Shown in pieces: positions 1-11,400 of a stretch of DNA of 64,000 nucleotides. Position 1 is the first letter of the stretch. Each line of letters starts with the position of its first letter. Under the pieces are notes generated by a model. That model made no database searches. It had not been told where the DNA came from and saw nothing but the letters and a program-made list of their open reading frames with translations. Position numbers and translations under genes: made by a program. The DNA comes from Diabrotica undecimpunctata (lineage: Eukaryota; Arthropoda; Insecta; Coleoptera; Chrysomelidae), in NCBI RefSeq assembly GCF_040954645.1, contig NC_092811.1:117439343-117503342 (forward strand). Reading direction: 5' to 3'.

Positions 1-117
1 GTACCACAACGCAAAGATTTCTCTGTCAAAATATATAATCCGATCTATTTTTCAACGAAAATAAAAAATCTTGTTGCGTTTCACGTCCTGATTGTCAAAG
101 TTTTTTCCTAGAGGTGG

Positions 118-271
118 TCAGCCCGGGAGTACTCTTCTGATGAACAGGTACTCAGAAAATTGCTGTCCTTCCACTCCGCCACCGTTGCTGGCTGCTATCT
201 TGAAGCCTGCGTTCAGTAACCTCGTTATCACTTGCATTGAGTTTAGTTTGCAATAACCATTTAAAGGAAAC
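118..271 (-). CDS. twz: twz/KCTD15-like gene, last coding exon
   Basis: This exon encodes the last 50 residues of a KCTD1/KCTD15 (Drosophila Tiwaz) type BTB protein. The frame reads [14 protein letters not shown] and then a [12 protein letters not shown] segment, closely matching the C-terminal domain of vertebrate KCTD1/15, and stops with TGA at 118-120. The acceptor AG is the complement of 272-273 after a pyrimidine tract. The first base G completes the Arg codon begun as AG in the exon at 7461-7761. KCTD1/15 proteins form oligomers through the BTB domain and, in vertebrates, repress AP-2 transcription factors. The reading ends in RRVLPG soon after the conserved core, so it lacks the longer basic and IKQEPLD tail of the vertebrate proteins. 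The 3' UTR runs off the left edge. Confidence 0.93.
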
Positions 272-369
272 CTGGAAAAAAAGGTTTCAATTAATTCTGG
301 AAAGTTTTTTATCGGGGCAATTTTGATACAAAGATTCCATATAAGACTAAATTAATCGGCAAGATAATA

Positions 370-720
370 AAATGTAAAATCGTAGACTAATTTTCGAAAC
401 CAAATTCAAGAATTCCACTTTAATCTGTGCCTTCTAAGAATTGCAAGGCAAAACAGACGTTGATAAAGAAATCTAAAAATTGCATTCCACAACATATCTC
501 CTCAACTAAGCAAAATACTTAGCGAATTGGTTTCTAGTACTCGTACAGAGTATATCGAAATAAAAGGGAAAAGACAGTTAAGATTTGATTTCACGTACAG
601 GGCGCTTGCGCATCCGCTTATACGTATTTCGGCCCAATAGGCCTCATCAGAACGGTGACAGCGAGACTCTACAACGTTGATGAAACGGAAATAACAACAG
701 TGCAAACGAAATACCCTCGC
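370..720 (+). repeat. Dispersed repeat, family A copy 1
   Basis: This block matches 60480-60740. Both carry AACC/AACT plus AAATTCAA, then GTGCTT/GTGCCTTCTAA, TTGCAAGG, ATTCCACA, TTTCTAGTACTC and CGCTTATACGTATTTC in the same order. I see no ORF. The 60.5 kb copy continues into a near-perfect palindrome, whereas this copy diverges after GGCCTCATCAG. A MITE or SINE-like non-coding repeat is likely; its true ends are not resolved. Confidence 0.6.
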
Positions 721-739
721 GTTATTTTCCTAAAAGGTA

Positions 740-2120
740 GGAAGCAAGTTTGCGGTGTGACTACTGCTGAGAGAGATTCACTAGTCACTGAGTTGTTAGA
801 TGGTGCTCCTCCCGGATCCATAGCAGGATGACATCTATTAGGCTGGATTCAAGAACATATAATCACACAATTGATTAAACATTTTATTTCGCATGTGAAA
901 CCAACCAAAGATGATCCTGTAGTGCTTATTTTGGATAGCCAATACAGCCATACAAGAAATTTTGAACTAATTAAAACAGCTAGGTCTAATCTCAAACATA
1001 TTACTCTCAGAAAATACAATCAGGGCTTAGACATTATCCAAATCGCAATATAAAGTATATTCGTTTACCAAACTCCCATCAGTAAACATGAGCACGTGTT
1101 GATATTCGCCGTCTCATTCGTCAAGAGGCTATAAAAATTAATTTATTACCGTAAGCGAGACATATTCTCATGTTACAGATCCTAACTTGCCATCATTTTA
1201 AATTCAAATTGTATCGTGTTGATTTTTAAGTTAATTATATTGCGTTATATTTATGTTTTAGTTATTGTTAAGTTATTTACTGGTTGTGTTATTTTTTAGA
1301 GTTTAGTTTAATTGTGATATAATGATTAAATTTCAAGAAATTCTTACCGTAACAGTTTCAAAAGTAAATATTTTTAAAAATCATATGATACATAGGTCGT
1401 ACATCAGTACGACCCTGTTTGGCTTTCACGTGGTTATGTTGACGATTGGGAATTTGTAGAATGAATAGGGTATAACATCTTTCCAAATATGCCGACTTAT
1501 GTGTGAAGCTTATCTAAAATGCACGAATGCTGAGATAGCGGTAAAAAGTTTCGAAAGTCGTGTATTTATCGTCTAAATAGACAGTGTTTCTCGGATGCTG
1601 ATTTTATTATAGAAAGACAAAGAGAAAAAAGTCTACCAACTAATAGAAAGCCCGAGGAATTAGAAAAAATTATAGAAAGCATGGAAAGAACACCGGAAAA
1701 AAATAGAGAAACTACATGTTTAAAAAATGTGCAAGAGAGAGGGCTGCCTAAAGTAACAAATGGAGAAGATATAATCAATATTGTAAGACCTGAGAAGATC
1801 ATTCAGTCCATTTCCATCATGTAGTTGGACAGGAAATGGAACATCCGAAAATGTAGATCTGGGTAATAAGAAAAGAAGACAAGGTTCAAGTTATGTGATC
1901 ACTAGAACGCCATATAAGAACGAACTCGAAATTAGCATAAAAGAGGAAGAAAGTAACGAGACATTACAAAAGAACAAAAGATTGGAAAAAAGTGCAAGAC
2001 AACCTAAAAATGAGGACAAAGCTCCATTAGGAAATAACAATTCTTATTGTGGCTTAGTGACTTTTGCTGAAATTGGCAATAATACGTATTATTAGTGGCG
2101 CTAATTGGACTTAATGATGT
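740..2120 (+). pseudogene. Pogo/jerky-like DDE transposase remnant (C-terminal half)
   Basis: Broken reading frames resemble the DDE_1 domain of pogo/jerky-type transposases. At about 793-1050 they read LLDGAPPGSI, then GWIQEHI, then HVKPTKDDPVVLILD with YSHTRN, where the family normally has LLLDGHxSHT. The next stretch (about 1500-1800) corresponds to the poorly conserved region after the DDE domain. A basic tail at 1895-2095 reads ITRTPYKNELE. Several frameshifts and stops separate the parts, and the conserved PPHxTHxxQPLD segment that should follow SHTRN is lost. No N-terminal HTH region is found. This is a dead copy. Confidence 0.6.
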
Positions 2121-2261
2121 ATTGGTTGGACAGTTCGAGGTTACATTTCAATTTCGTTGCATATTACGTTGTGTTACTTAATTATAAATGTGTCTTGCAA
2201 GTTATAATAGTGGAATAATATAATATTCTTTAATACAAATAGCCATTAAACACAAATCATA

Positions 2262-4440
2262 ATGCAGAAGGGCAGAGGTAAACGCCTGATCGAACTGGCC
2301 AGAGATTTGAATAAGAATCCAAAAGTTACAGTTTAGTCAGTAGTGCCGATAAATAATAATACTAGAAATAGTACTAATAATGTGTCCTGAAATGTTTCAT
2401 GCTAAGTCGTAAAGATAAACTTAAGCACATCTTACTTTATGTCATTGTTTTAGTTTAGTTATAGATTTTGCTTTTAGAGTATAGGACAGGCTCATGTTGA
2501 CTTCGAGAAGTTAGACACTCCATCTAAAAGTTATGAAAAATTTCCAGAAAATAAGACTTTGGCAGATCAGGCAAGAACGAATTCTACAGCAGTTATTTAT
2601 GACGACGAGACCACTGAAGAAAGTGATCTAGAACCATTTGAAACTAGTGACGACCAAGATAAAGAGTACGATCCCAACGACGACGATTCCGATTTCAGTT
2701 CCTCTAAGAAATACGATGAAGGTACCTGTGAATTAGATTTAAAGGAACTGTAAGAAAAAAAGCCGTTGGCAGAAGGCAGGCGAATCACAATAGAAACGAA
2801 ACATCGCAAAAAAATGCAGAAATCTGGGCCAACCCTATACTACTAAAAAAAAGGAAGGCAACCAGCCAAATATCCTCAGACTGTAATCTACAAAATGTTC
2901 AAGCTAGCATTCTACAAACACACAGGCATCGAAAAAAAAATCACGTACTCATTCAAAACAATTTTATTTTTGTAAAATCGGAACACAAACAAACTAGAGT
3001 ACGCAAAACTTTTTTTAAAAACCCTGTCAATAAGCAACGGACTGCTAAATAAAGCATTTGAACACCGAAATGCTACATCAGGATTGAATACTGGAGGTAA
3101 CAAACGAGGCAAACACTTCGCAACAAATAAACTTTCAGAGGAGGATAAACAAATCATTGTAAATCATATTGAGAGTTTCCCGTAAACCTGTCTCACATTA
3201 CTGTAGAAAAGAGTCTCAGAGAAAATATTTTGATGCGACACTGCACAGCTAAAATGTACTTGCTATACAAACAAATGTGACAACAAAACGATTACTTACT
3301 TAAAAGTATGACTAACTACAAAAGAATATTTGGCAACAATTACAATTATTCGTTCTTTAAACCACGCAAAGATTAGTGTTCCCTTTGTATGCGATATTAA
3401 GCTGCACGTGGTGAAGAAAAGGCTAAGCGTGAACCAAAATACCATGAACATAAACAGCGTAAAGCTGCTGCAAATACTGCAAAATAAAGAGCAATGGATA
3501 AGTCGCATTTCATTACAGTGACATTTGGTCTTCAAAGCGTACTGCAAATACCAAACAGTGACGTATTACCAATGTATGATAGCAGGAAATTGTGCGGTTA
3601 TAATCTGACAATTTATGAAGGTGCTCCACCGAATAATACATACTGTTACGCTTGGACTGAAATAAATGGAGCAATAGGTAGCTTAGAAATTGCAATATGC
3701 TTATTGCAGTATCTAAATGCTTTGCCTAATTACGTTACGGGGGTCTCGTTGTTTTCCGACACCTGCGTGCACAAAATCGGAATTAAAATTTACTGTGGAT
3801 GCTATATTATTTTGTTAATTACGGAAGCAGTGACATTACCACCCTAGAGCACAAATTTCTTGAGTCTGGATACTCCATGATGAAGTGTGACAGTATGCAC
3901 AGTCCCGATTGAAACACAGAAAAAATATGTGGCTGTCTATACAATGAATGATTGGTTAAACATTTTTAAGTTGACTCGATCGAAAACAGAAAAAACACAA
4001 AATGATAAGTATGTCGTTAAGAAACTAAAATTGAGTGATTTACTTGATTTCAAAAGAATTCCGCTAGCTGTTTTAAGAAATAGAACAGTTACCATGCAAG
4101 GCGAAAGAGATGGTTAGAAGTCAAATATTTTCGGATTAAAAAAAATAACACAGGCATACTCAAATATAGGTATGACCATTCCACCAAATATCTGTGCATT
4201 AATATCAGCGGACGTGGCAGACTCATCTCATCAGGACAACCCACGCTAAATAGCGCGTTCTCGGCGAATCTTCCTATTTCTCAACAAAAATATAACGACT
4301 TAAAGAAGTTGTGTGTTAACAATGTCATTCCATCCGAATTTCACCATTGATATTTTGTCGTTACCAACACCCAATCTGCTGACAATCGGAATCCTGAGCC
4401 AAGCATACACAGTGAGAGTGAGTCGGATTCAGAACAATAA
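2262..4440 (+). pseudogene. DDE transposase-like family B, copy 1 (decayed)
   Basis: Scattered frames belong to a family common in insect genomes as 'uncharacterized' proteins. In order there is a short basic start (2262-2336), an acidic segment (2559-2753), a basic region ending at SHYCRKES (about 3190), a VTFGLQSVLQIP/YNLTIYE stretch (3520-3640), and a catalytic region whose usual DTCxGQNRN motif is split by a frameshift near 3762-3785. Further on are HKFLESGYSMMKCDSMH (about 3850-3900), NDWLNIFKL (3950) and a C-terminal LPISQQKYNDLKKLC (about 4270-4310). Frameshifts and stops occur throughout. Related copies lie at 24048-25822 (minus) and 57474-57907 (plus). I leave the superfamily open. 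Confidence 0.55.
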
Positions 4441-6973
4441 TAGGGATGTTTACAAATTTTTAAATATAGTTAAATTCAATTAAATTCAATAGATTATAAA
4501 CTATATAAAAATATAGTAAACATGAAATTGTTTAAAAATATATTTTTTACGATAAATCAATTCTTAATCTTAATTTTGATGGAGGCTAGAAAAACGGCTC
4601 CTCGCAGCGAGGCTACGGTGTGTGACGTCAGCAGTCGTATCGACAACTTGTTGTGTATACCTATTTACTAACAAGTTCTTTAAGTATTTATACAGTGATA
4701 ATTAAGACAAATAAGTGGTGTTTGCTACAAAGAGAGGGAAAAACTAGAAAAGGCAGTTATTATGCAAGTTAGAAAAAAAATAAATGCAAATATCTGTACC
4801 TCGGAAGGAATCAACACTATGTTCATTTTTAAAACTTTACAGGAGAGCAGTTTTAAACTTTTTTTCACCAAAAAGTATTATTGCTGCAGCTATTTATTGA
4901 GATATCGAAACAATATTTTACTAGAACATTCTGTTTATTGATATTTACATAATACATTTGTTATAATTAAAAACAAATTTGTTCCTGTGTTTTTTAACCC
5001 TTTTAACGGACATGGTGTTGTATCCATCTAATAAAGTTATTGTACTGTAAGAGTTAGTATGGGGTATTCAATAACAACTACAATCCTATTTGACTTTTAC
5101 TGACAAAATTTATTTAACCATACAATTTTCCTTTACAAATACAAATATGTATGTAAAAATGGCATTTTAGGTATAAACCACTCAGTCATCCTCAAGTAAG
5201 TCTCCTTCTGGATAGTCACTATTAGTATTACTAGTAGGTGTGCTTCAAGTTTTGATAAAAATGATGGGAAAATGTAGGAACATTTGACAGTAATGCCAAT
5301 AGATCGTTATACTTTTGTTGTGATATAAGTATTGGACTTTGTGATACCAGTTGCAAATATTTTGGCAATGTAAGGTGTCGCTTTCGAAACCTAACAAGGT
5401 CAATCTCCTGGTTTTCGTCATGAAAATTACTTTTTAAAAACAGAGTTCCAATGCTGTTTTGTTTAACTTGCAGTTAAACACAGTTTGACAGAAGAACTTG
5501 TTGTTTGTTAATGTCTCTTTTCTATTAATCAAAGGCGGATTTTAAGATGTTTTGACATCATACAAAGACCTTAAATTTTTAAAATCTTTTAGTTCCATAG
5601 TATGTACGGTATATTTCATTGAGGTTTGTCTGACTAATAATTGCTGCCAGTCCCAGGGCGTGTAAATAGAAATGTTAAGTTTTTTCTCTTTCGTTCTATC
5701 AGCGCATGGACAGTGTCCGCCTCCATGTGGGTATTACTATTTAGTAGAAACTTCTGGATGATAATTTTTACTTTTTTAAACAAGTATTAATGCTAACATT
5801 TTTATTCTGGCCGTAACATTTGTAAGACCGTAATATGATTTCTTCTATGTTACTGTCAGGAATTATGGTATCTGCCCATTTTAGTAATGCAGATCTTATT
5901 TCATTTCCAATACGAATAGTTTATCAGAACTTTTGTCTATATCAGACTAATCTTCGTTATCAAAACTCAAGGCATCTCTAATAATATGCTCTTCATTTAA
6001 AACATCCTTGCTTGGTGTATTATTTGATTCTGAAATTAAACAAGGCGTATAATATTGGTTGTAAAAGATTTAATAATATTGCTAGTCTAAGGTTGGTATC
6101 AAATCACTACATTACCCTTTTGAGGTTATGTTTTTTTAATAATTTAAAAATAATGAGCAAAAAGGTAGCTTACCTGTAAATGCAGTAGAAGAATTCGCAG
6201 AACTTTTTAGTAGGTACTTCAAGAATCTTTCTCCTACGAGAATTATGGTTCGTTGTTCTTATTATTAGTAACAAACCACTGTAAACACACCATAAATGGT
6301 TAAAGTATTATTATTAGATCACTAACAGTCTACCTCTCATAGAGATATGCGCGGCGGTAATTCACATGCGTAGAGGGACAAAACATTAAGTCCACATGGT
6401 GTTTTATCCCTTTAAGTAAAAAAATTGACTGTTCTTAAAGGTCACTTTCTTTATCAGCAAATGGTTTAGGATCTAGTGCTCTATTCCTTTAAATAAAGTT
6501 TAAAAAGTTAATTATTAATCTGTAAAAGTGTCAAAATTGAAAAATGGACATAGTGTTGTATCCCTCCGAGGTACAGATATGAAAACCTGTGGTTTGACAA
6601 TTTTATGTGAATATGGTGTTAAATTGTTTGGAACTGTAATAAAAATCTTCTAAAAATTGTTTTTAGATGTATTTAGACACCCAGGAACAAAACACGACTT
6701 ATTTGGCTTCATTATCAGTGATTAAATACTTGAAGAACTGGTCACACTTCGTAAATACGTATACACAACAAGTTGTCGATACGACTGCTCTCGTCACACA
6801 CCGTAGCCTCGCTGCGAGGAGCCGTTTTTCTAGCCTCCATCAGAATTGAAATTAAGAATTGATTTATCTTAAGAAATATATATTTTTAAACAATTTTATG
6901 TTTGCTATGTTTTTATATATGTTATAACCTATTGAATTTAACAATATTTAAAAATTAGTGAACATCCCTATTG
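4441..6973. mobile_element. Element bounded by long (about 260-400 bp) inverted repeats
   Basis: 4441-4700 matches the reverse complement of about 6735-6973, including TAGGGATGTT/AACATCCCTA at the ends and a conserved GC-rich block (GGAGGCTAGAAAAACGGCTC at 4580-4599, inverted at 6820-6839). The match continues inward at 4785-4840 against 6530-6585. The interior (about 5180-6200) carries minus-strand traces that resemble the C-terminus of DDE family B, reading RFRKRHLTLPKYLQ and ISQQKYNDLLALL. Each arm also holds a possible Cys-containing short exon (KSCFVPGC, minus strand near 6690-6720). This looks like a decayed cut-and-paste element with long TIRs, or a foldback derivative. Confidence 0.6.
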
Positions 6974-7460
6974 GTTTTTTGTTTTATTCGTTTTGGGGTT
7001 GAGAATTAATGTTTTAGAATTAATGTTAATAATTGCTTAAGGGAAAATTTACATTTTAGTTGTTTTCAGATCTTGATATGCAATAAAGTTAATTTTTGAT
7101 TATTTCGCTTTTTTTTTGTCAGGGAAATGTAACTAAGTCCGTCAAACCCGTTTGGATAGAGACATACAATATTTTTAATATTATAAATATCACTATTCCA
7201 AACATAACCATCAGTTAGATATTAAAAGGGTTCCAAAGTGGTTATAATTAACCAAACGAACTTATGACAACAAAATTTAGTTAAAATTGTGTTTTTCTCA
7301 CAACTAGTAATTTGGACCTTATGATATTTGCCGAAACGTCGACGATATTGCAGTATTGTTTTATATGAGATTCATGCTGAATCAAATGACCCATTAAAAA
7401 TCTACCATGGGCTTGTAGTCTATTATCTAAAACCAAAAACATATTATATAATATACAAAC

Positions 7461-7761
7461 CTAATAACATGATGAGCATCTTGTTGATTCCAAGCCACTC
7501 CGGATCTAGCGTCCATCACAGCCTGATTGGTTTCGGGAAAAACCTCATCGAGAAGCGATCTGCCACCGGAGAGCATGATGCGTTCCCCGAGATCGGGACT
7601 TACGTGCAACGCTACGCATTCGTACATTTCTTGTCCCAGTCGGTTGTTCTCACCGGTTTTTTGATATTGTCCAGGGTCGTCTCCAACCGGTTGGGGCTTG
7701 TGGGACACCAAGCCGTTTTTTAACCGCTCTTTTTTGAGTTGTTCCAGGTGTCTCACCATAG
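7461..7761 (-). CDS. twz: twz/KCTD15-like gene, third of four BTB-to-C-terminus exons
   Basis: This 301-bp exon encodes about 100 residues linking the BTB domain to the C-terminal domain. It reads PMVRHLEQLKKERLKNG, then YECVALHVSPDLGERI, LSGGRSLLDEVFPE and HHVIR. These match vertebrate KCTD1/15 positions that read PMxxELE, CLVVRVxPDLGERI, SGxKxLIEEVFPE and [12 protein letters not shown]. The acceptor AG is the complement of 7762-7763 after ATTATTTGC. The donor is GT at 7459-7460. The first two bases complete a Pro codon begun by the exon at 13450-13655, and the last two (AG) begin the Arg codon completed at 271. The local GC content is clearly higher than in the surrounding intron. Confidence 0.95.
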
Positions 7762-7942
7762 CTGCAAATAATATACATACGTTTTTCATTACGTAAGACA
7801 AAGCCTGGTGTTGGTTAACTATTTTTGTCATGAAAAATTAAATACTCAAATTTCCCTTTTATAGACGATGGTCATTTATCCATGATGGTAAATATCTAAT
7901 TTATTTTGTTCAACTGATTTTGGTTTTTTTTTTAATTTTTAG

Positions 7943-8455
7943 GTCGAAGAAACAAATCATTATGCACTGCAGTGTTAGGAAAGAAATCAGAAAAAAAGCG
8001 CGCGTATTACCGCATGGTACAAAACTGATGTCGCCGAAATAAAACGGTTCCTGGGTATAATTATATGGATGGGATTATGTCATTTTCCATCTTTTCATTC
8101 ATACTGGTCAAAGAATGATCTTTATGTGAGGAATATCAAAAAAGCAATGTCAAGGAATCGCTTCCAGTTATTGTGGAAAACTCTGCATTTAAACTATAAT
8201 TCAATAACAAGAGATGACCGTTTGCAGAATATCGTTCTCTTGGTTAGCAGACTGAAGGATAAATTCAAGGTTGCCATCGTTCCAAAGGAAAACGTGTGCA
8301 TTGACGAAACTTTAGTGCTTTTTCAAGGACGACTAAAATTCAAACAGTATATTACAGAGACACAAATTTGGGATAAAACTATTCAAACTTTGTGGATTTT
8401 AATGTATATCGTAGAAAAAAACATGCTGAAGGTACCGCGGTACCAACAAATGTAG
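7943..8455 (+). pseudogene. PiggyBac transposase, left part
   Basis: The frame runs from after a TTTTTAG acceptor-like site. It reads TAWYKTDVAEIKRFLGIIIWMG, then SYWSKNDLY, MSRNRFQLLWKTLHLN and VCIDETLVLFQGRLKFKQYI, the usual DDE_Tnp_1_7 (piggyBac) order with the second catalytic Asp in IDE. A stop interrupts the start, and frameshifts follow after about 8350. The N-terminal exon(s) are absent because the twz exon lies only about 180 bp upstream. The frame ends at the poly-T of the Jockey insertion. The rest of the protein resumes at 12172. Confidence 0.85.
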
Positions 8456-11400
8456 TTTTTTTTTTAACATCCAATGTTTATTGCAATCTGTCTCATTATA
8501 AACAATAAGCAATATGTATAATATATGTACAATAACATAGTGGGAAGCTGCCCAGTGGCGAGCACCCAGGTAAAAGATAACATAAATATAATCTATGATA
8601 TATCAACTAATTTAAACTTTCACTTAACAAACAGAGTTTAATACAGGTAAACATCACTGACACACATATGAGAATTACAAGGCAAAAACACAAATTAAGG
8701 AAAGATTTAGAAAACACCTGAATAGAAACTTGTTATTTCACCGCACCATGACACTATGTTCTATTTTTCCTGATTTACTAGAGGTCCAAAGGGTCTGGTC
8801 GTTTTAATCTTCTTACGTGTGAAATGTTGAGCAGATCCGTGGCCAGCGGATTTGGATGGCAGGATAGTCTGTTCTTGTATACAGAGTTTACAGCAGATAT
8901 TGCTTCGCAAACTGTTGGTAGCTGTAAATCGTGGTGTAATCTGTGGTTCGTGATATACCAAGGGGCATTACAGATCTGGCGCAGTACTTTCGATTGGAGA
9001 CGTTGAAGTTTTTGTATGTTGGTATTACTTGCTGTACCCCAGATTTGTGCTGCATATTGCCATACCGGTTTTAAAATACATTTATATATCAGAAGTTTGT
9101 TCTCCAGGCTAAGATTTGATTTTCGACTCATGTACCAATACATTTTCCTGTAGATTAAGCTGAGTTGAAGGCGTTTCTTCCAGATGTGGATGCCCCAATT
9201 AAGTTTGCTATCCAAATGGATTCCTAAGTATTTAACGACGTTATTAACTGGTAGTGGAGTGTTGTTTATAGAAACCGGTGGCGCGATACCTTTTTTTAAA
9301 GTAAACGTTATTTGTGTTGATTTTAAACTGTTAACTTGGACCCGCCACAGCTTAAGCCAGCTCTCTAGTTTAAGTAGGTGATTTTGTAATACCTGGGCTG
9401 CTTCAGCTGCTGTAGAATTTGAAGCCATGATAACTGTGTCATCGGCATATGTAGCGATTGTTGTATTGGTCGTCGTTGGGAGATCTGATGTGAATATTAA
9501 GTAGAGGGTGGGTCCTAGTATGCTTCCTTGTGGAACTCCGGAACAAATTGGAAACAGGTTAGTGATTTCCCCACCTCTTTTGACTTGAAAGAATCGATCT
9601 GTCAGGTAGGATCTTAAAAGTGAACTTATGGGATGAGGAAATATAGATTTAATTTTGGAGATAAGACCTACATGCCAAACTTTGTCGAATGCTTGAGAGA
9701 CATCTAGAAATGCAGCAGTACAGTAATTTTTTTGTTCAAGCGAATTTCTGATAGTCTTTACCACCCTATGAATTTGTTCGATAGTACCATGTTGTTTCCT
9801 AAACCCAAACTGATAATTCGGTAAAACATTACTGTCATATAAAATAAGCTCCAGTCTTCTCAGAAAAAGCCGTTCAAATACTTTAGATATAATAGGCAAC
9901 AAGCTAATAGGACGGTATGAAGATACTTCCGTGTGATCCTTATTAGGTTTTGGAATCAGAACAATTTGAGCAACTTTCCATTGGAGTGGAAAATAACCTG
10001 TTTTTAATATTGAATTAAATATATAAGTAATTAAACTTACGCCTTCATTGGGTAGATTTTTTAGTACTAAACTAGATATTAAGTCATATCCAGGTGACTT
10101 TTTAATTTCCAGATTATCAATTATTTCTTTGATTTCAGATTTCTTAACAGGTTTAATAGGTGGAGCCATTTGATATGGTGCATTTATGACTTCATGGATA
10201 GCTTGTTCTTCTTCACCTGAGACTTCCCTCTGATGCGGTTGAAATACCTCGCATAGATGATTTGCAAAAGTATATGCTTTATCTATGTCAGTTTTAGCCC
10301 AAGTGCCATTTTGTTTCCTGATTGGCATATTCATTTGTTCGTTGTGTTTAAGTTTTTTTGTTAGTTTCCACAGCGAATAGTTTGTATCATCTGCAGGTGA
10401 GAGGTTCTTTAAATATTTGTTGATTCCACTGTCTTTATGTTGGATCAGTTTTCTTTTGAGTAGTCTGCAAGCTCTATTCAGATTTGTTTTATCTTCTGGA
10501 TGCCTAGTGAGCTGCCATATCTTTCGCAGTTTTCTTTTTTCCAATATGAGTGTATTTATGTGTGCAGGATAGGACTCGGAATTGTGTTTGTAATAAATTT
10601 CTGGGGTGGACGTCCAAGCAGCTTGCTGAATAACTGTAGTTAAGTGAGCAACTGCGTTTTCTATGTCACTATCACTTTTAAGAGGCAAGTTTAGATTGAT
10701 GGATGTTTTTATTTCTTCTCTATATCTGTTCCAGTTTGTTCTTTTATTAGAGAGTGTTAAATGTTTAGAACAGTTATGAATTTGGCTTTGTAGATCTATG
10801 AAGAAAGGGGAATGATCTGATGAGAGGTCAAATGAAGGAGAAATTTGGAGGTAGGTATGTGATATTCCTTTTACTATAGCAAAATCAATAAGATCAGGAA
10901 TTTTTTGTCTATCAGTAGGCCAATACGTAGGCTCTCCAGTACAGAAAGGAATTAAATGATTCTCATTAATACTTTTTAATAATTCTCGTCCACGTGAGGT
11001 TACGATTCTGGAACTCCATTTATGATGTTTGGCATTATAATCTCCAGCAGAAATGAAACGGTGTCCTAGCATCTTAAAGTATTCAGTAAAATGATCAGCT
11101 TTAATTATTTTATTCGGTGGACAGTAAACAGCAGATAGAATAATCGAGCCTTGTGAATCTTCGACCGACACTGATGTGGCTTGGATGTTAACTTTACTAA
11201 TTTTATTTGTTTCATGATGCTTAATGTTATTTCTTATAATAATTGCCGTACCTCCGTGGGCTTTACCTAATGGATGTTGAGTTACATAGGTTGAATATTT
11301 GGGAATATGGAAATGGCTCTTATTAGTTATGTGTGCTTCGGAAATAAACATAACATCTAGATTATGACAGTAAATAAATGCTTTAACTTCGTGGAAATGA

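Larger units (their letters stand above)
272..7460 (-). other. twz intron (7.2 kb) filled with DDE transposon remnants
   Basis: Intron between the last two coding exons. The donor GT is the complement of 7459-7460 and the acceptor AG that of 272-273. It contains a dispersed repeat (about 370-720), a pogo-like transposase remnant (about 740-2120), a DDE transposase remnant (about 2262-4440) and a long inverted-repeat element (4441-6973). Between about 6974 and 7460 I see only AT-rich sequence. Confidence 0.85.

Noticed and set aside
6667..6849. 60-aa plus-strand ORF in the right inverted arm
   Set aside because: The supported reading in this stretch is on the minus strand; the ORF has no motif and is explained by the GC-rich arm block.
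9184..9381. Plus-strand ORF inside the Jockey region
   Set aside because: It is the antisense of the intact Jockey ORF2 and has no family signature.
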